From Cerasicoccus frondis (GTDB lineage: Bacteria; Verrucomicrobiota; Verrucomicrobiia; Opitutales; Cerasicoccaceae): a stretch of DNA of 64,000 bases. Shown piece by piece: positions 1 to 8,781 of this stretch. Made by a program: the position numbers and the translations under genes. The notes beneath the pieces were generated by a model. The model had not been told where the DNA came from. It ran no database searches and was given only the letters and a program-made list of their open reading frames with translations. Each line of letters starts with the position of its first letter. Positions within the stretch are counted from its first letter, which is position 1. The DNA is taken from NCBI GenBank assembly GCA_031296915.1, contig JAVDPC010000020.1:1-64000 (forward strand), given 5' to 3'.

Positions 1-73
1 AATGGACCGCTTCAGCTGATGACATCTTCCACAAAATTAATCAATTTTGCAATAAACTAAGCTAACGGAACAC

Positions 74-578
74 TAGAGCAATTTCAGTATTGATTGTCTG
101 TTCAGGCCGCTGTGATTTGGTGTGTCCAGCAAGGCGCCAGTAGCGAAGCGGGCTAGCACCTGTCGGATTTGGTCGCACTGCTCCTAGGCTAGTAGGAATC
201 CGCGCCGTTGGCGCTCAGAGTGAATGTCCTTTGCCCTAGACTCCAGGCGTTGTCGCTTCGACATAGCCCCTTGTGTTGGATGAACCTAGCCCCGTGTGCT
301 GCTGCTTACGTCCATGGACGTAGACCCGTTTCGTCCCGGGACGTAGGTGTGTTACGGCCGTGGACATAGCTCTCCTACGCCCATGGGCGTAAGGACCAAC
401 AATGGTGGCTGTTTCAAGCCAACAAACGGCTAGCTTTGGGAACGCATACGACTTGGTTCGGTGTAATGTCAGGGCCAACGCCTGAGGACCATGCTGGTGA
501 AACTGGCCAGCTGGGACTCTGGCTGCTGCCCCACACACATATATTGGCAACGCAATCGGGCAGAGGCAGATTGCCCTA
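74..578. mobile_element. Degenerate MITE-like element (left end clear, right end tentative)
   Basis: The left end, TAGAGCAATTT at 74-84, and the following block to about 138 match the left end of the intact MITE at 62866-63137. They share GATTGTC, TCAGGCCGC, GTGATTT and GTGTCCAGCAAGGCG in the same order and spacing, with roughly eight mismatches in the core. A possible partner end, ATTGCCCTA at 570-578, is an imperfect inverted copy of the left end, which would give an element of about 505 bp flanked by TA. The interior differs from the intact copy and contains the palindromic array at 307-391. The left-end match is seen directly; the right boundary is inference. No open frame in this 632-base stretch looks like a real protein. 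Confidence 0.45.
307..391. repeat. Array of four 23-bp palindromic tandem repeats
   Basis: Four units follow one another at a 23-bp step. Their palindromic cores are TACGTCCATGGACGTA (307-322), CGTCCCGGGACG (332-343), TACGGCCGTGGACATA (353-368, imperfect) and TACGCCCATGGGCGTA (376-391). Changes in one arm are usually matched by compensating changes in the other, so the dyad is kept while the bases vary. Two more degenerate units (tails CATAGCCCC at 262-270 and CCTAGCCCC at 285-293) sit upstream, also 23 bp apart and offset by an extra 11 bp. The spacing and symmetry are seen directly; the role (protein-binding array, hairpin array or mobile-element interior) is unknown. Confidence 0.8.
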
Positions 579-632
579 GTGAGTTCTGCTCCCAACCCTT
601 AGGTGGGTTTGCGTCCTTTCTCAAATTTGCGG

Positions 633-2402
633 CTAGCCGCGGGCGACGTAATTACGCCAGGACTTCAGCTCGGTGATTTCCTCAGCGTCACCGAGGGCGT
701 GAGCTTCGGCGATGAAGCCCATCGACTGGCGGCCACCGCTCAGGAAGACCTTCCCCAGCCCCAAGGGCTCGGCGATGCCAGCCAGGAAGCTGCCAATCGT
801 TTCCAGCGGCAGTTGCCACACCTCCACCTCGATTGCTGCGCCGCCTGTGGGCACGCGCACCAGCGCCGGGCGCTTTACTTTGCCATCCAAAGCATACATC
901 CGGTAGACCGGCTCGGTTTCCGTGGCTTCGAGGAGCACCCCACCGCGCTCGGTGAGCTGATGATTCAAGGGCATGCCGCTCAGGTGCGCGCCGCAGACGA
1001 CCAGCGTGCCGGTGTCTTCCGAGTCGGCAATTGCGTGCGTGTAGGCCGGGACGGGCACCTTGCCCGCGCCCATGCTGAGCCCCGTTTTGGCGTGAAACTC
1101 TCCGGCGAGCGCCAGCAGGTTCGCATCTTCACCGGCGAACGAAAAGAACGTCACGCCGTGGGGGATACGATCGCTGCGGAACCCAACTGGCACCGCGATG
1201 GCGGAGAGGTCCAAGAGGTTCATGAAATTGGTGTAGTGTCCCAGGTTGGTGTTGAGCTGGATCGGGTCCTTGAGCAGTTGCTCGATCGTGTAGACCGTGC
1301 CGCAAGTGGGAGTCATAACTGCGTCGACCGTCGCCAGGATTTCGTCGGCCGTGCGCTTGAACGCCTTCAGCTGATACTCGGCGCGGAAGAAATCCACCGC
1401 TGTCGAGTTGCCGCCCTGGCAGACAATTTCCCGCGTAACGGGGTGCAGGTGTTCGGGCGTTTTCTCGATCAAATCCTGCAGCACCAGGTAACGCTCGGCC
1501 AGCCAAGGGCCATGGTAGAGCAGGCGCGCGGCTTCCTGAAATGGCGCGAAGTCAATCTCGACGACCTCGTAGTCCAGCTCGCGCAGCAGGTCAACGGCCT
1601 TGAGGAAAATGGCCTCCGTTTGCTTGTCGCCAAAGTATTCCAGTTGGTCCGCCTGAGGGATGCCGATGACACGCTTTGGCGCGGCGATGCTCAGCTCGTA
1701 ATCGACGGAATACGGGTCCTCCGCATCGAAGCCGCGAGCCACATCGAGCACGGTGCTGGCGTCGCTGCAGCTAAGGCTGAAAATCGAAATGCAGTCCAGG
1801 CTGCGACACGCCGGGAGCAGCCCCGTGGTGCTGAGCAGGCCGCGGCTCGGCTTGAGGCCAACGAGGTTGTTTAAAGATGCCGGCACCCGGCCCGAGCCCG
1901 CCGTATCCGTGCCCAGGGAAAAGGACACGAGTCCCTTGGCGACTGACACTGCGGAGCCCGAGCTGGAGCCACCGGAAATATATCGCGGGTCAAACGAGTT
2001 GGACGGAATCCCGTAGGGCGAACGCGTGCCCACGAGCCCCGTAGCAAATTGATCGAGGTTCGTCTTGCCAATGGGGATGGCCCCGGCGGCGATCAGTCGC
2101 TCGACGACGAAGGCCGACTTTTCCGGAATAAAGGAAAACTCCGGGCACGCTGCCGTGGTCGGCACACCGGCCAAATCGATGTTGTCCTTGATCGCAAACG
2201 GGATGCCGTAGAGCGGCAAATCGTCGACCGACTTGCCCGCCAGCGCATCTACATAGGGCGCCAGCTCTTCCGGCGAGAGCACGTGAATCCATATCTTGGG
2301 GTCTTCGGCTTTGATCAGCGCCAAGACCTGCTCCACCACGGCGCCTGGAGTCAGCGCGCCATCGGCGTATTGCTTGCGTAATGTGGGTATCGAAAAATCC
2401 AT
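633..2402 (-). CDS. atzF: Allophanate hydrolase
   Basis: Second enzyme of ATP-dependent urea breakdown: it hydrolyses allophanate to ammonia and CO2 in the cytoplasm. The N-terminal part is an amidase-signature domain with catalytic Lys in AIKDNID (about residue 72), the cis-Ser in GGSSSGS (about 147) and the nucleophile Ser in GTDTAGSGR (about 170). The last 120 residues form the AtzF/DUR1 C-terminal domain (GAHLSGMPLNHQL ... SGGRQSMGFIAEA), so the enzyme is full length at 589 residues. A TTG nine bases upstream is in frame, but the ATG giving MDFSIPTLRK is the better start. The gene lies 62 bp downstream of urea carboxylase on the same strand and closes the urea operon. Confidence 0.93.
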   Translation of the reverse strand: MDFSIPTLRKQYADGALTPGAVVEQVLALIKAEDPKIWIHVLSPEELAPYVDALAGKSVDDLPLYGIPFAIKDNIDLAGVPTTAACPEFSFIPEKSAFVVERLIAAGAIPIGKTNLDQFATGLVGTRSPYGIPSNSFDPRYISGGSSSGSAVSVAKGLVSFSLGTDTAGSGRVPASLNNLVGLKPSRGLLSTTGLLPACRSLDCISIFSLSCSDASTVLDVARGFDAEDPYSVDYELSIAAPKRVIGIPQADQLEYFGDKQTEAIFLKAVDLLRELDYEVVEIDFAPFQEAARLLYHGPWLAERYLVLQDLIEKTPEHLHPVTREIVCQGGNSTAVDFFRAEYQLKAFKRTADEILATVDAVMTPTCGTVYTIEQLLKDPIQLNTNLGHYTNFMNLLDLSAIAVPVGFRSDRIPHGVTFFSFAGEDANLLALAGEFHAKTGLSMGAGKVPVPAYTHAIADSEDTGTLVVCGAHLSGMPLNHQLTERGGVLLEATETEPVYRMYALDGKVKRPALVRVPTGGAAIEVEVWQLPLETIGSFLAGIAEPLGLGKVFLSGGRQSMGFIAEAHALGDAEEITELKSWRNYVARG

Positions 2403-2464
2403 TATAAACAAATTTTGTTACAATTAAGAAAATAGCATTGCTCGCATCGTCCTCCGCGAAGCAA

Positions 2465-5400
2465 TTAGGTTGGCGCTAGTGCGAGCAATTGCTGTCCGGA
2501 TTTCACCGCCGCGCCTTCTTCCACGAATAACTGCGTGACTTCGCCGGTCAATGTCGCCTGCACAGAAATTTCCATCTTCATCGCCTCCAGAATGACCAGT
2601 GTTTGGCCGGCCTCGACCTTGTCGCCCGGCTTCGCCACGATCTTCCAGACGTTGCCGTTGATGTGGCTGGCCACGGCCTCATGGCCATCGGGCAGCGTGA
2701 CTTCCTCCGGCTCGGAGGTGTCCCACGAGTCCACCGTGGCGCTCTGCCCTGCGGCCTCCCAGCGGTCGCGCTCTTCCTCGAAAGCCTTTTGCTGGCGCGC
2801 CTTGAAGGTGGCGATGGACTCGGCGTTGTCGGCAAGAAATTGGTTGTAATCGCGGAGGCTGAAGTCCTCCTGCTCGACCTTGATCTGGAACTTGCCGGAG
2901 TGGAAATCACGGCGCATTTCCACGAGCGCTTCCTCCTCCACTGGGTAGTAGCGCACCTGGTCGAAGAAGCGCAGCAGCCAGGGCTTGCCTTCCTCGAAGG
3001 GGCCGGTGCTCAGGTAGCGATTCCAGATGGGCAGCGTCTGCCCGATCAGCTGATAACCGCCCGGGCTGTCCATGCCGTAGATGCACATGTAAACGCCGCC
3101 AATGCCGACCGTGCCCTCCGCCGTCCACGTGCGCGCGGGGTTGTATTTCGTGGTCAGCAAACGGTGGCGCGGATCGACCGGCACCGCCGCTGGTGCGCCC
3201 AGGTAAACATCGCCCAAGCCCATGACGAGGTAGCTCGCGTCGAAGACCGTCTTGCGCACCTCTTCCTCGGAATCGAGGCCGTTGATCCGGCGGATAAACT
3301 CGATGTTGCTCGGACACCACGGCGCATCCTTGCGCACAGACTTCTCATACTTGCGGACGGCTTCCTGCGTGATCTCGTTGTTCCAGCTCATCGGCAGGTG
3401 GATGACGCGCGTCGGCACGACCATGTCCTCGATCGCGGGCAGCTCCTTCTCGGCCGCCACCAGCGTGGCGACAAGTTTGTCCAGCGGCGTGATGCGCGAA
3501 TCGTAGTGCAGTTGGAGCGAGCGCACGCCGGGCGTCGCGTCGATCAGGCCGGGCACGGGATTCGCGTGCAGCCACTGCATGAGCGCGTAGATGCGGAAGC
3601 GGAAATTGAGGTCGAGCACGATGGGCCCATATTCGATCAGCAGGTATTTGTCGCCGCAGGGGCGGTAGGTGACCTGCATCGGGTTTTCGTCCTCGCTGAG
3701 CGTGGCGGCGATGCACGAACCGCGCTTCACATACTCGGGCTTCGACACCGTGACCGGGGCCGTCGACATGGACTCGATGGCGGCGTCCTGCTTGGCCTCA
3801 AGTTCGTTAGCCGCAAACTGCGAGACGCAGGTGAAGCGGATTTTATCGCCGGGCCGCAGCTGACCAATCATCCACAAGTCGGCCTGAATAATCGTGACCG
3901 GGCATACGAAGCCGCCGAGGCTGGGTCCGTCGGGCCCGAGGATAATCGGCATGTCGCCGGTGAAGTTGATCGCGCCAATCGCATACGGCGTGTCGTGCAA
4001 ATTCGAGGGGTGCAGGCCAGCTTCGCCACCGTCCTTGCGCGCCCACTTCGGCTTGTGCGGCGCGATGAGGCGGATGCCCGTGCGTGCGGAGTTGTAATGC
4101 ACTTCGAAGGTTGAGCCGAGGAACACATCGATGTCGTCTTCCGTGAAAAAATCGGGCGCGCCATGCGGACCATACGTCACGCGGATTTCCCACTCGCTCG
4201 CGTAGGTCGGGATGAGCGACTCCTCCAGCTTCGCGTGGGATTCGCAAGTCGTCGCGCCCTCGTTGAGGTGCAGCACATCGCCGGGCAAAAGCGTGCGCCC
4301 GGCATGGCCGCCAAAGTGGCCCATGGCGAACGTCGACTTGCTGCCCAGGTAGTCCGGCACGTTGAATCCGCCCGCCACCGCGAGGTAGGAACGGCAACCC
4401 GTCTCCGTCGCTTTGCCGATCTTGAGCACCGAACCGGGCTCCACCGTGAAGGCCTGCCACAGATGCACGGGCAGTCCGTCGAGCTCCGCCGTGATCGGCG
4501 CGCCGGTCAGCGCGAGCGTGGCGTGTTGGTTAAACTTGAGCGTCGGCCCCATGAGGGTGATTTCCAACGCGGCGTCGCCGGGCTCATTGCCGACCAGGCG
4601 GTTGGCCAAACGGAAGGCCAAGCTATCCATCGGACCCGAGGGCGGCACGCCGATATCCCAGTAGCCGAGGCGGCCCGGGTAGTCCTGAATGCTCGTTTGC
4701 GTGCCCGGCGCGATGACGTCGACCGCGGTCGTGTCGTAAGTAAAAGTCTTGAGGAAGGCCGTAGTCATTTTGCCTTCGCCGAAGGTCGCATCGGCCACGA
4801 TCTTGCCAAGGTATTCGAGGTTCGTCTCGATGCCGCAGAGCGACGATTTCGCCAGCGCGTCAAGCATGCGGGCAATCGCGTCGGCGCGGTCGCTGCCCTT
4901 CACAATCAGCTTGGCGAGCAAGGGGTCGTAGTTCGGCGACACGTCCGTGCCGCGCTCGATCCACGTATCACAGCGCACGCCTTCTGGGAAGATGACTTCG
5001 TTGAGCACGCCGGAGGACGGCTGGTAATCCTTGCGCGGGTCTTCCGCGTAAATGCGCACTTGGATCGAGTGGCTCGAAGTCGGCATACTTTCCTTGCCCT
5101 GCGTCGGATCTTCACCAGCGGCCAGGAGCAGCATCCACTCGACGAGGTCGACGCCCGTCACCTCTTCGGTCACGCCGTGCTCCACCTGCAAGCGCGTGTT
5201 GACCTCGAGGAAGTAGAGCTCCTCGGTCTCGGCGTTGACGAGGAACTCGACCGTGCCCGCCGAGCGGTAGTTGATCGATGAAGCGAGCCTGCGGGCAGCA
5301 TCTGCCAGGCCGTCTCTCAAGGCTTCCGAAATGTTCGGCGCCGGCGTCTCCTCAATCACTTTCTGATTGCGGCGCTGGGACGAGCAATCGCGCTCACCGA

Positions 5401-6067
5401 GCGTGACGACGTCTCCTTCACCATTACCGAAAATCTGCACTTCGATGTGGCGCGCGCGGCTGACAAATTTCTCCACGTAGATGCCCGCTTGGCCGAAGTT
5501 CGCCATGCTCAGGTGCTCCACCTGCTCGTAGGCCGCCCGCAAAATTCCCGGCTCCTCGCACACGCGCATGCCGATGCCACCACCGCCGGCGACGCTTTTT
5601 AAAATGACCGGATAACCAATCGCCTCGGCCTTATCGAGTGCTTCATCTGCCGACTCCAAGAGACCCGTGCCCGTGAGCATCGGCACGTTGGAAGCCTCGG
5701 CCAAATCGCGCGCGGTATGCTTGAGGCCAAACTTATCAATCTGCTCCGGCGAGGGGCCGACAAACTTGATGCCCTTGTCTTCACAGGCCTTGGCGAAGTG
5801 CAGGTTTTCACTCAGCAAACCGTAGCCAGGGTGCACGGCGTCGACGCCATGCTCGAGGCAAAGCTCCAAGATTTTGTCCGCCTTCAGGTAGCTCTCGGAG
5901 ACCGCGGCTGGCCCGATGTAAAACGCCTCATCAGCCATCGCCACGTGTGGCGTGTGGCGGTCTGCCTCCGAGTAGATGGCGACCGTGGGGATGTTCAGAT
6001 TCTTACAGGAGCGAATGATGCGGCAGGCGATTTCGCCGCGGTTTGCGATTAAAACTTTTTTCAGCAT
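2465..6067 (-). CDS. uca: Urea carboxylase (biotin-dependent)
   Basis: Carboxylates urea to allophanate using ATP, bicarbonate and covalently bound biotin. The 1,200 residues show, in order: a biotin carboxylase domain from residue 1 (LIANRGEIACRI, ATP-grasp loop GGGGIGMRV, EVNTRLQVEH), a carboxyltransferase made of KipA/KipI-like AHS2 and AHS1 parts (about 470-1040), and a C-terminal biotinyl domain with EAMKME, the biotinylated Lys being about residue 1164. This is the domain order of bacterial urea carboxylase. Some relatives act on guanidine instead; here the next gene is allophanate hydrolase and no carboxyguanidine deiminase subunits are nearby, which favours urea. It starts 6 bp after urtE, so it is probably co-transcribed with the transporter. 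Confidence 0.93.
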   Translation of the reverse strand: MLKKVLIANRGEIACRIIRSCKNLNIPTVAIYSEADRHTPHVAMADEAFYIGPAAVSESYLKADKILELCLEHGVDAVHPGYGLLSENLHFAKACEDKGIKFVGPSPEQIDKFGLKHTARDLAEASNVPMLTGTGLLESADEALDKAEAIGYPVILKSVAGGGGIGMRVCEEPGILRAAYEQVEHLSMANFGQAGIYVEKFVSRARHIEVQIFGNGEGDVVTLGERDCSSQRRNQKVIEETPAPNISEALRDGLADAARRLASSINYRSAGTVEFLVNAETEELYFLEVNTRLQVEHGVTEEVTGVDLVEWMLLLAAGEDPTQGKESMPTSSHSIQVRIYAEDPRKDYQPSSGVLNEVIFPEGVRCDTWIERGTDVSPNYDPLLAKLIVKGSDRADAIARMLDALAKSSLCGIETNLEYLGKIVADATFGEGKMTTAFLKTFTYDTTAVDVIAPGTQTSIQDYPGRLGYWDIGVPPSGPMDSLAFRLANRLVGNEPGDAALEITLMGPTLKFNQHATLALTGAPITAELDGLPVHLWQAFTVEPGSVLKIGKATETGCRSYLAVAGGFNVPDYLGSKSTFAMGHFGGHAGRTLLPGDVLHLNEGATTCESHAKLEESLIPTYASEWEIRVTYGPHGAPDFFTEDDIDVFLGSTFEVHYNSARTGIRLIAPHKPKWARKDGGEAGLHPSNLHDTPYAIGAINFTGDMPIILGPDGPSLGGFVCPVTIIQADLWMIGQLRPGDKIRFTCVSQFAANELEAKQDAAIESMSTAPVTVSKPEYVKRGSCIAATLSEDENPMQVTYRPCGDKYLLIEYGPIVLDLNFRFRIYALMQWLHANPVPGLIDATPGVRSLQLHYDSRITPLDKLVATLVAAEKELPAIEDMVVPTRVIHLPMSWNNEITQEAVRKYEKSVRKDAPWCPSNIEFIRRINGLDSEEEVRKTVFDASYLVMGLGDVYLGAPAAVPVDPRHRLLTTKYNPARTWTAEGTVGIGGVYMCIYGMDSPGGYQLIGQTLPIWNRYLSTGPFEEGKPWLLRFFDQVRYYPVEEEALVEMRRDFHSGKFQIKVEQEDFSLRDYNQFLADNAESIATFKARQQKAFEEERDRWEAAGQSATVDSWDTSEPEEVTLPDGHEAVASHINGNVWKIVAKPGDKVEAGQTLVILEAMKMEISVQATLTGEVTQLFVEEGAAVKSGQQLLALAPT

Positions 6068-6073
6068 AGCAAC

Positions 6074-6805
6074 TTAAACAGTCAGGTATTTCGTAACGAT
6101 TTCTTCGGAGAGCTCGGCAATGTCCCCTTGGGCCATCACCATGCCGCGGTCCATCACGTAGAACGCGTCGCTCACCGATTTGGCAAAGTCCAGATACTGC
6201 TCCACCAGCAGAATGCTCATGCGGCCGGAGTCGCGGAGCAGCTTGATGGTGTCCTCGATCTGATCGATGATGTTGGGCTGAATGCCCTCCGTAGGCTCAT
6301 CGAGAATCAAAAGCTTCGGGCACGTGAGGAGCGCGCGCGCAATCGCGAGCTGCTGCTGCTGACCGCCGCTAAGCACGCCCCCTTTGCGCTTGCCCATCTC
6401 TTTGATGACCGGGAACAGTTCGTAAACAAAGTCCAGTTGCTCACGCGCCTTGTCGCCGTGGACGACGATCGCGGTTTGCAGGTTTTCCCACACCGTCAGC
6501 GTCGGGAAGATGTGGCGGCCTTGCGGCACGTAGGCAATGCCCTGACGCGCACGCTTTTCCGGCGCCTGGCCGTTGAGCTTTTTTCCGGCGAGGATGATGT
6601 CGCCCTCGACCGATTCCACGAGGCCCAGGATCGACTTGAGCGTAGTTGTTTTGCCAACGCCATTGCGGCCCATGAGAGAGACGACCTTCTTTTCGGGCAC
6701 ATCCAGATCGATGCCGCGCAGGATGATCGACTGATCGTAGTAGGCCTTCATGCCGCGCACGGAGAGCACGGTGTCGGTTGCGGGTTCGGCGGTCTCGACG
6801 CTCAT
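6074..6805 (-). CDS. urtE: Urea ABC transporter ATP-binding protein UrtE
   Basis: One of the two ATPases that power urea import. Walker A is GRNGVGKT (46-53), the signature is LSGGQQQQ (145-152) and Walker B ends at LLILDEPTEG, with catalytic Glu near 170. The run DEPTEGIQPNII and the overall length of 243 residues are typical of UrtE rather than of the related LivF. Its ATG overlaps the stop of urtD by 4 bases, so the two ATPases are translationally coupled. It is followed after 6 bp by urea carboxylase, which ties uptake directly to breakdown. Confidence 0.92.
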   Translation of the reverse strand: MSVETAEPATDTVLSVRGMKAYYDQSIILRGIDLDVPEKKVVSLMGRNGVGKTTTLKSILGLVESVEGDIILAGKKLNGQAPEKRARQGIAYVPQGRHIFPTLTVWENLQTAIVVHGDKAREQLDFVYELFPVIKEMGKRKGGVLSGGQQQQLAIARALLTCPKLLILDEPTEGIQPNIIDQIEDTIKLLRDSGRMSILLVEQYLDFAKSVSDAFYVMDRGMVMAQGDIAELSEEIVTKYLTV

Positions 6806-7611
6806 GATGCCTTCTCCTCGTCCTCGCCGCCAGCGGCGCTGCGACCCAGATAAACCTCGACCACTTTCGGGTCGGACTGCACTTGGTCGATCGTGCCTTC
6901 GCGCAAGACCGAGCCTTGGTGCAGCACGGTAACCTTCGTCGCGATCTGGCGAACAAAGACCATGTCGTGCTCAATCACAATCAAGCTGTGCTTGCCCGCG
7001 AGGCTGAGCAACAGCTCGCCAGTGCGCTCGGTTTCCTCGTCAGTCATGCCGGCGGCAGGCTCGTCTACGAGCAAAAGCTTCGGGTCCTGCGCGAGCAGCA
7101 TACCGATCTCCAGCCACTGCTTTTGACCGTGCGAAAGCGAGCCCGCGATGAGGTTCTTTTTCTCGGTCATGCGGATCGTTTCCAGGATCTCGTGGATGCG
7201 TTCCTTGTCGGCTTTGCTTTCGCGGTAGAACAAGGTAGCGAAGACGCTGCGTTTCAAGTTGAGCGAGAGCATGAGGTTCTCGTAAACCGTGTGCTGCGAG
7301 TAGACCGTGGGCGTCTGAAACTTGCGGCTGATGCCGAGGCGGTTGATCTCATACTCCTGCATTTTGGTGAGCTGAATCTTGTGGTCGGGGCCGAACTCGA
7401 TGATGCCGGAGTCGGGCCGCGTGCGCCCGGTAATCAAATCGAGAAACGTGCTCTTGCCGGCGCCGTTGGGGCCGATGATGGTGCGCAGCTCGCCGCGGTC
7501 GATGTAGAGGTTGAGGTCGTTGATGACCTGAAAGCCATCGAAGCTTTTGTTCAGCCCCTCAACCGTCAGGACGAACTCCTTTTTGTCTTTGTGTTCCTCA
7601 GTTTCAGACAT
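6802..7611 (-). CDS. urtD: Urea ABC transporter ATP-binding protein UrtD
   Basis: Partner ATPase of UrtE. Walker A is GPNGAGKS (47-54), and it has LSHGQKQWLEIG as signature and LLLVDEPAAGM as Walker B. The variant signature with HGQKQWLEIGM and the segment ISRKFQTPTVY are characteristic of UrtD. An acidic, charged N-terminal extension of about 12 residues (MSETEEHKDKK) precedes the ABC domain. The gene begins 18 bp after urtC and overlaps urtE by 4 bases. Confidence 0.92.
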   Translation of the reverse strand: MSETEEHKDKKEFVLTVEGLNKSFDGFQVINDLNLYIDRGELRTIIGPNGAGKSTFLDLITGRTRPDSGIIEFGPDHKIQLTKMQEYEINRLGISRKFQTPTVYSQHTVYENLMLSLNLKRSVFATLFYRESKADKERIHEILETIRMTEKKNLIAGSLSHGQKQWLEIGMLLAQDPKLLLVDEPAAGMTDEETERTGELLLSLAGKHSLIVIEHDMVFVRQIATKVTVLHQGSVLREGTIDQVQSDPKVVEVYLGRSAAGGEDEEKAS

Positions 7612-7629
7612 GTGGTTTTAAAATTGGAG

Positions 7630-8760
7630 TTATGCTTTGGCGGTGTCGCCGTTGGGCTCGGTTTTGATGAAGCGGTGCTTGTGCTTCGCCCACAGCGCTT
7701 TGAGTTGCAAAGGCAGGCCGACGATGCCGTTGGGCATGAAGAGCACGACAAAGACGAACATCGCGCCGAGAATGATCAGCCAATAATCCGGGTAATGGTA
7801 AGTCGTGAAGCTCTTGAGCCAGTTGACGAATACGGCGCCAATCACCGGCCCGATGATCGTGGCGCGACCGCCGACGGCGACCCACACGACGATCTCCAGC
7901 GACTTGTCGGGACGCATTTCCGTGGGGTTGATAATGCCGACCTGCGGCACATACAGCGCGCCGACGATGGCGGCCATCACACCGGCAACGATGAAGATGA
8001 AGAGCTTGTAAGTCGTCGTGGAATAACCGGAGAAGCGCACGCGGTTTTCACTGTCGCGGATGGCCTGCTGCACGCGGCCGAACTTAGTGCGCGTTAGCCA
8101 CCAGTTGAAGAACATGCAGGCGGTCACATAAAGCGCGGTGAGTATATAAAGTCCGCGCTGAGTGCCGGGCTCGAAGACGCCGTGACCGAGAATGGTTTTA
8201 AAATCCGTGAAGCCGTTGTTGCCGCCGAAGGTGAACTCGTTGCGGAAGAACAACAGGCACGCCGCGTAGGTCAGCGCCTGGGTGATGATTGCGAAATATA
8301 CGCCTTTAATGCGGGCACGGAAGGCCAGGAAACCAAAGATCCCAGCAAGCAGCCCCGGCACAATCATCACCGCGAGCACTGCAAAGCCAAAGCTGTTGAA
8401 CGGCACCCAGTGGGCGGGCAGTTCGGTGTAGCCCATGAAGTCCATGAAGTCGGGTAAGCCGCTGGCGTCCGACTCGGACTGCGAGGTCATCAGCATCAAG
8501 TGCATGCCGAGCGCATAGCCGCCAAGCGCAAAGAACAGCCCCTGCCCCAAGCAAAGCAAACCGGTGTAGCCCCAGAGTAGATTGAGCGAAATGGCGAGCG
8601 CGGCGTAGCACAAATATTTTCCCCATAGATTGAGTCGAAAATCACTGACGTGGAGGAAGAAGCTTTCGGGTGTGAAGGCGTTGAGCAGAGGCAGCGCAAA
8701 CATAATGGCCGCCACCACAAACATGCCCACGAGGGATTTTTTGCTATCGCTGGATTGCAT
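7630..8760 (-). CDS. urtC: Urea ABC transporter permease UrtC
   Basis: Inner-membrane permease of the LivM/UrtC group, 376 residues with about ten hydrophobic segments. The conserved permease signature [21 protein letters not shown] follows the early membrane spans, and a second conserved region ([20 protein letters not shown]) lies in the middle; both are usual in UrtC. The cytoplasmic C-terminus is short and basic. It forms the membrane channel together with UrtB. The gene lies 21 bp downstream of urtB and 18 bp upstream of urtD. Confidence 0.9.
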   Translation of the reverse strand: MQSSDSKKSLVGMFVVAAIMFALPLLNAFTPESFFLHVSDFRLNLWGKYLCYAALAISLNLLWGYTGLLCLGQGLFFALGGYALGMHLMLMTSQSESDASGLPDFMDFMGYTELPAHWVPFNSFGFAVLAVMIVPGLLAGIFGFLAFRARIKGVYFAIITQALTYAACLLFFRNEFTFGGNNGFTDFKTILGHGVFEPGTQRGLYILTALYVTACMFFNWWLTRTKFGRVQQAIRDSENRVRFSGYSTTTYKLFIFIVAGVMAAIVGALYVPQVGIINPTEMRPDKSLEIVVWVAVGGRATIIGPVIGAVFVNWLKSFTTYHYPDYWLIILGAMFVFVVLFMPNGIVGLPLQLKALWAKHKHRFIKTEPNGDTAKA

Positions 8761-8781
8761 TGGGAAAAATATTGGCAGTGA

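Noticed and set aside
249..391. CRISPR array
   Set aside because: The units are contiguous 23-bp tandem repeats with no unique spacers and no cas genes.
236..595. Possible small gene on the minus strand in the first 632 bases
   Set aside because: Most of it is the palindromic array and the element; no signal peptide, domain or ribosome-binding site.
603..1874. Long open frame on the plus strand, antisense to allophanate hydrolase
   Set aside because: The minus-strand frame is a full, conserved enzyme; the plus frame is Arg/His/Gln-rich low-information sequence as expected from the codon bias of the opposite strand.
2603..5281. Two long plus-strand frames antisense to urea carboxylase
   Set aside because: Both are rich in Arg, His, Asp and Val and match no fold; they mirror the third-position bias of the carboxylase.
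6883..8097. Plus-strand frame of 404 codons across urtD and urtC
   Set aside because: It spans two real genes and the gap between them in antisense and has no domain.
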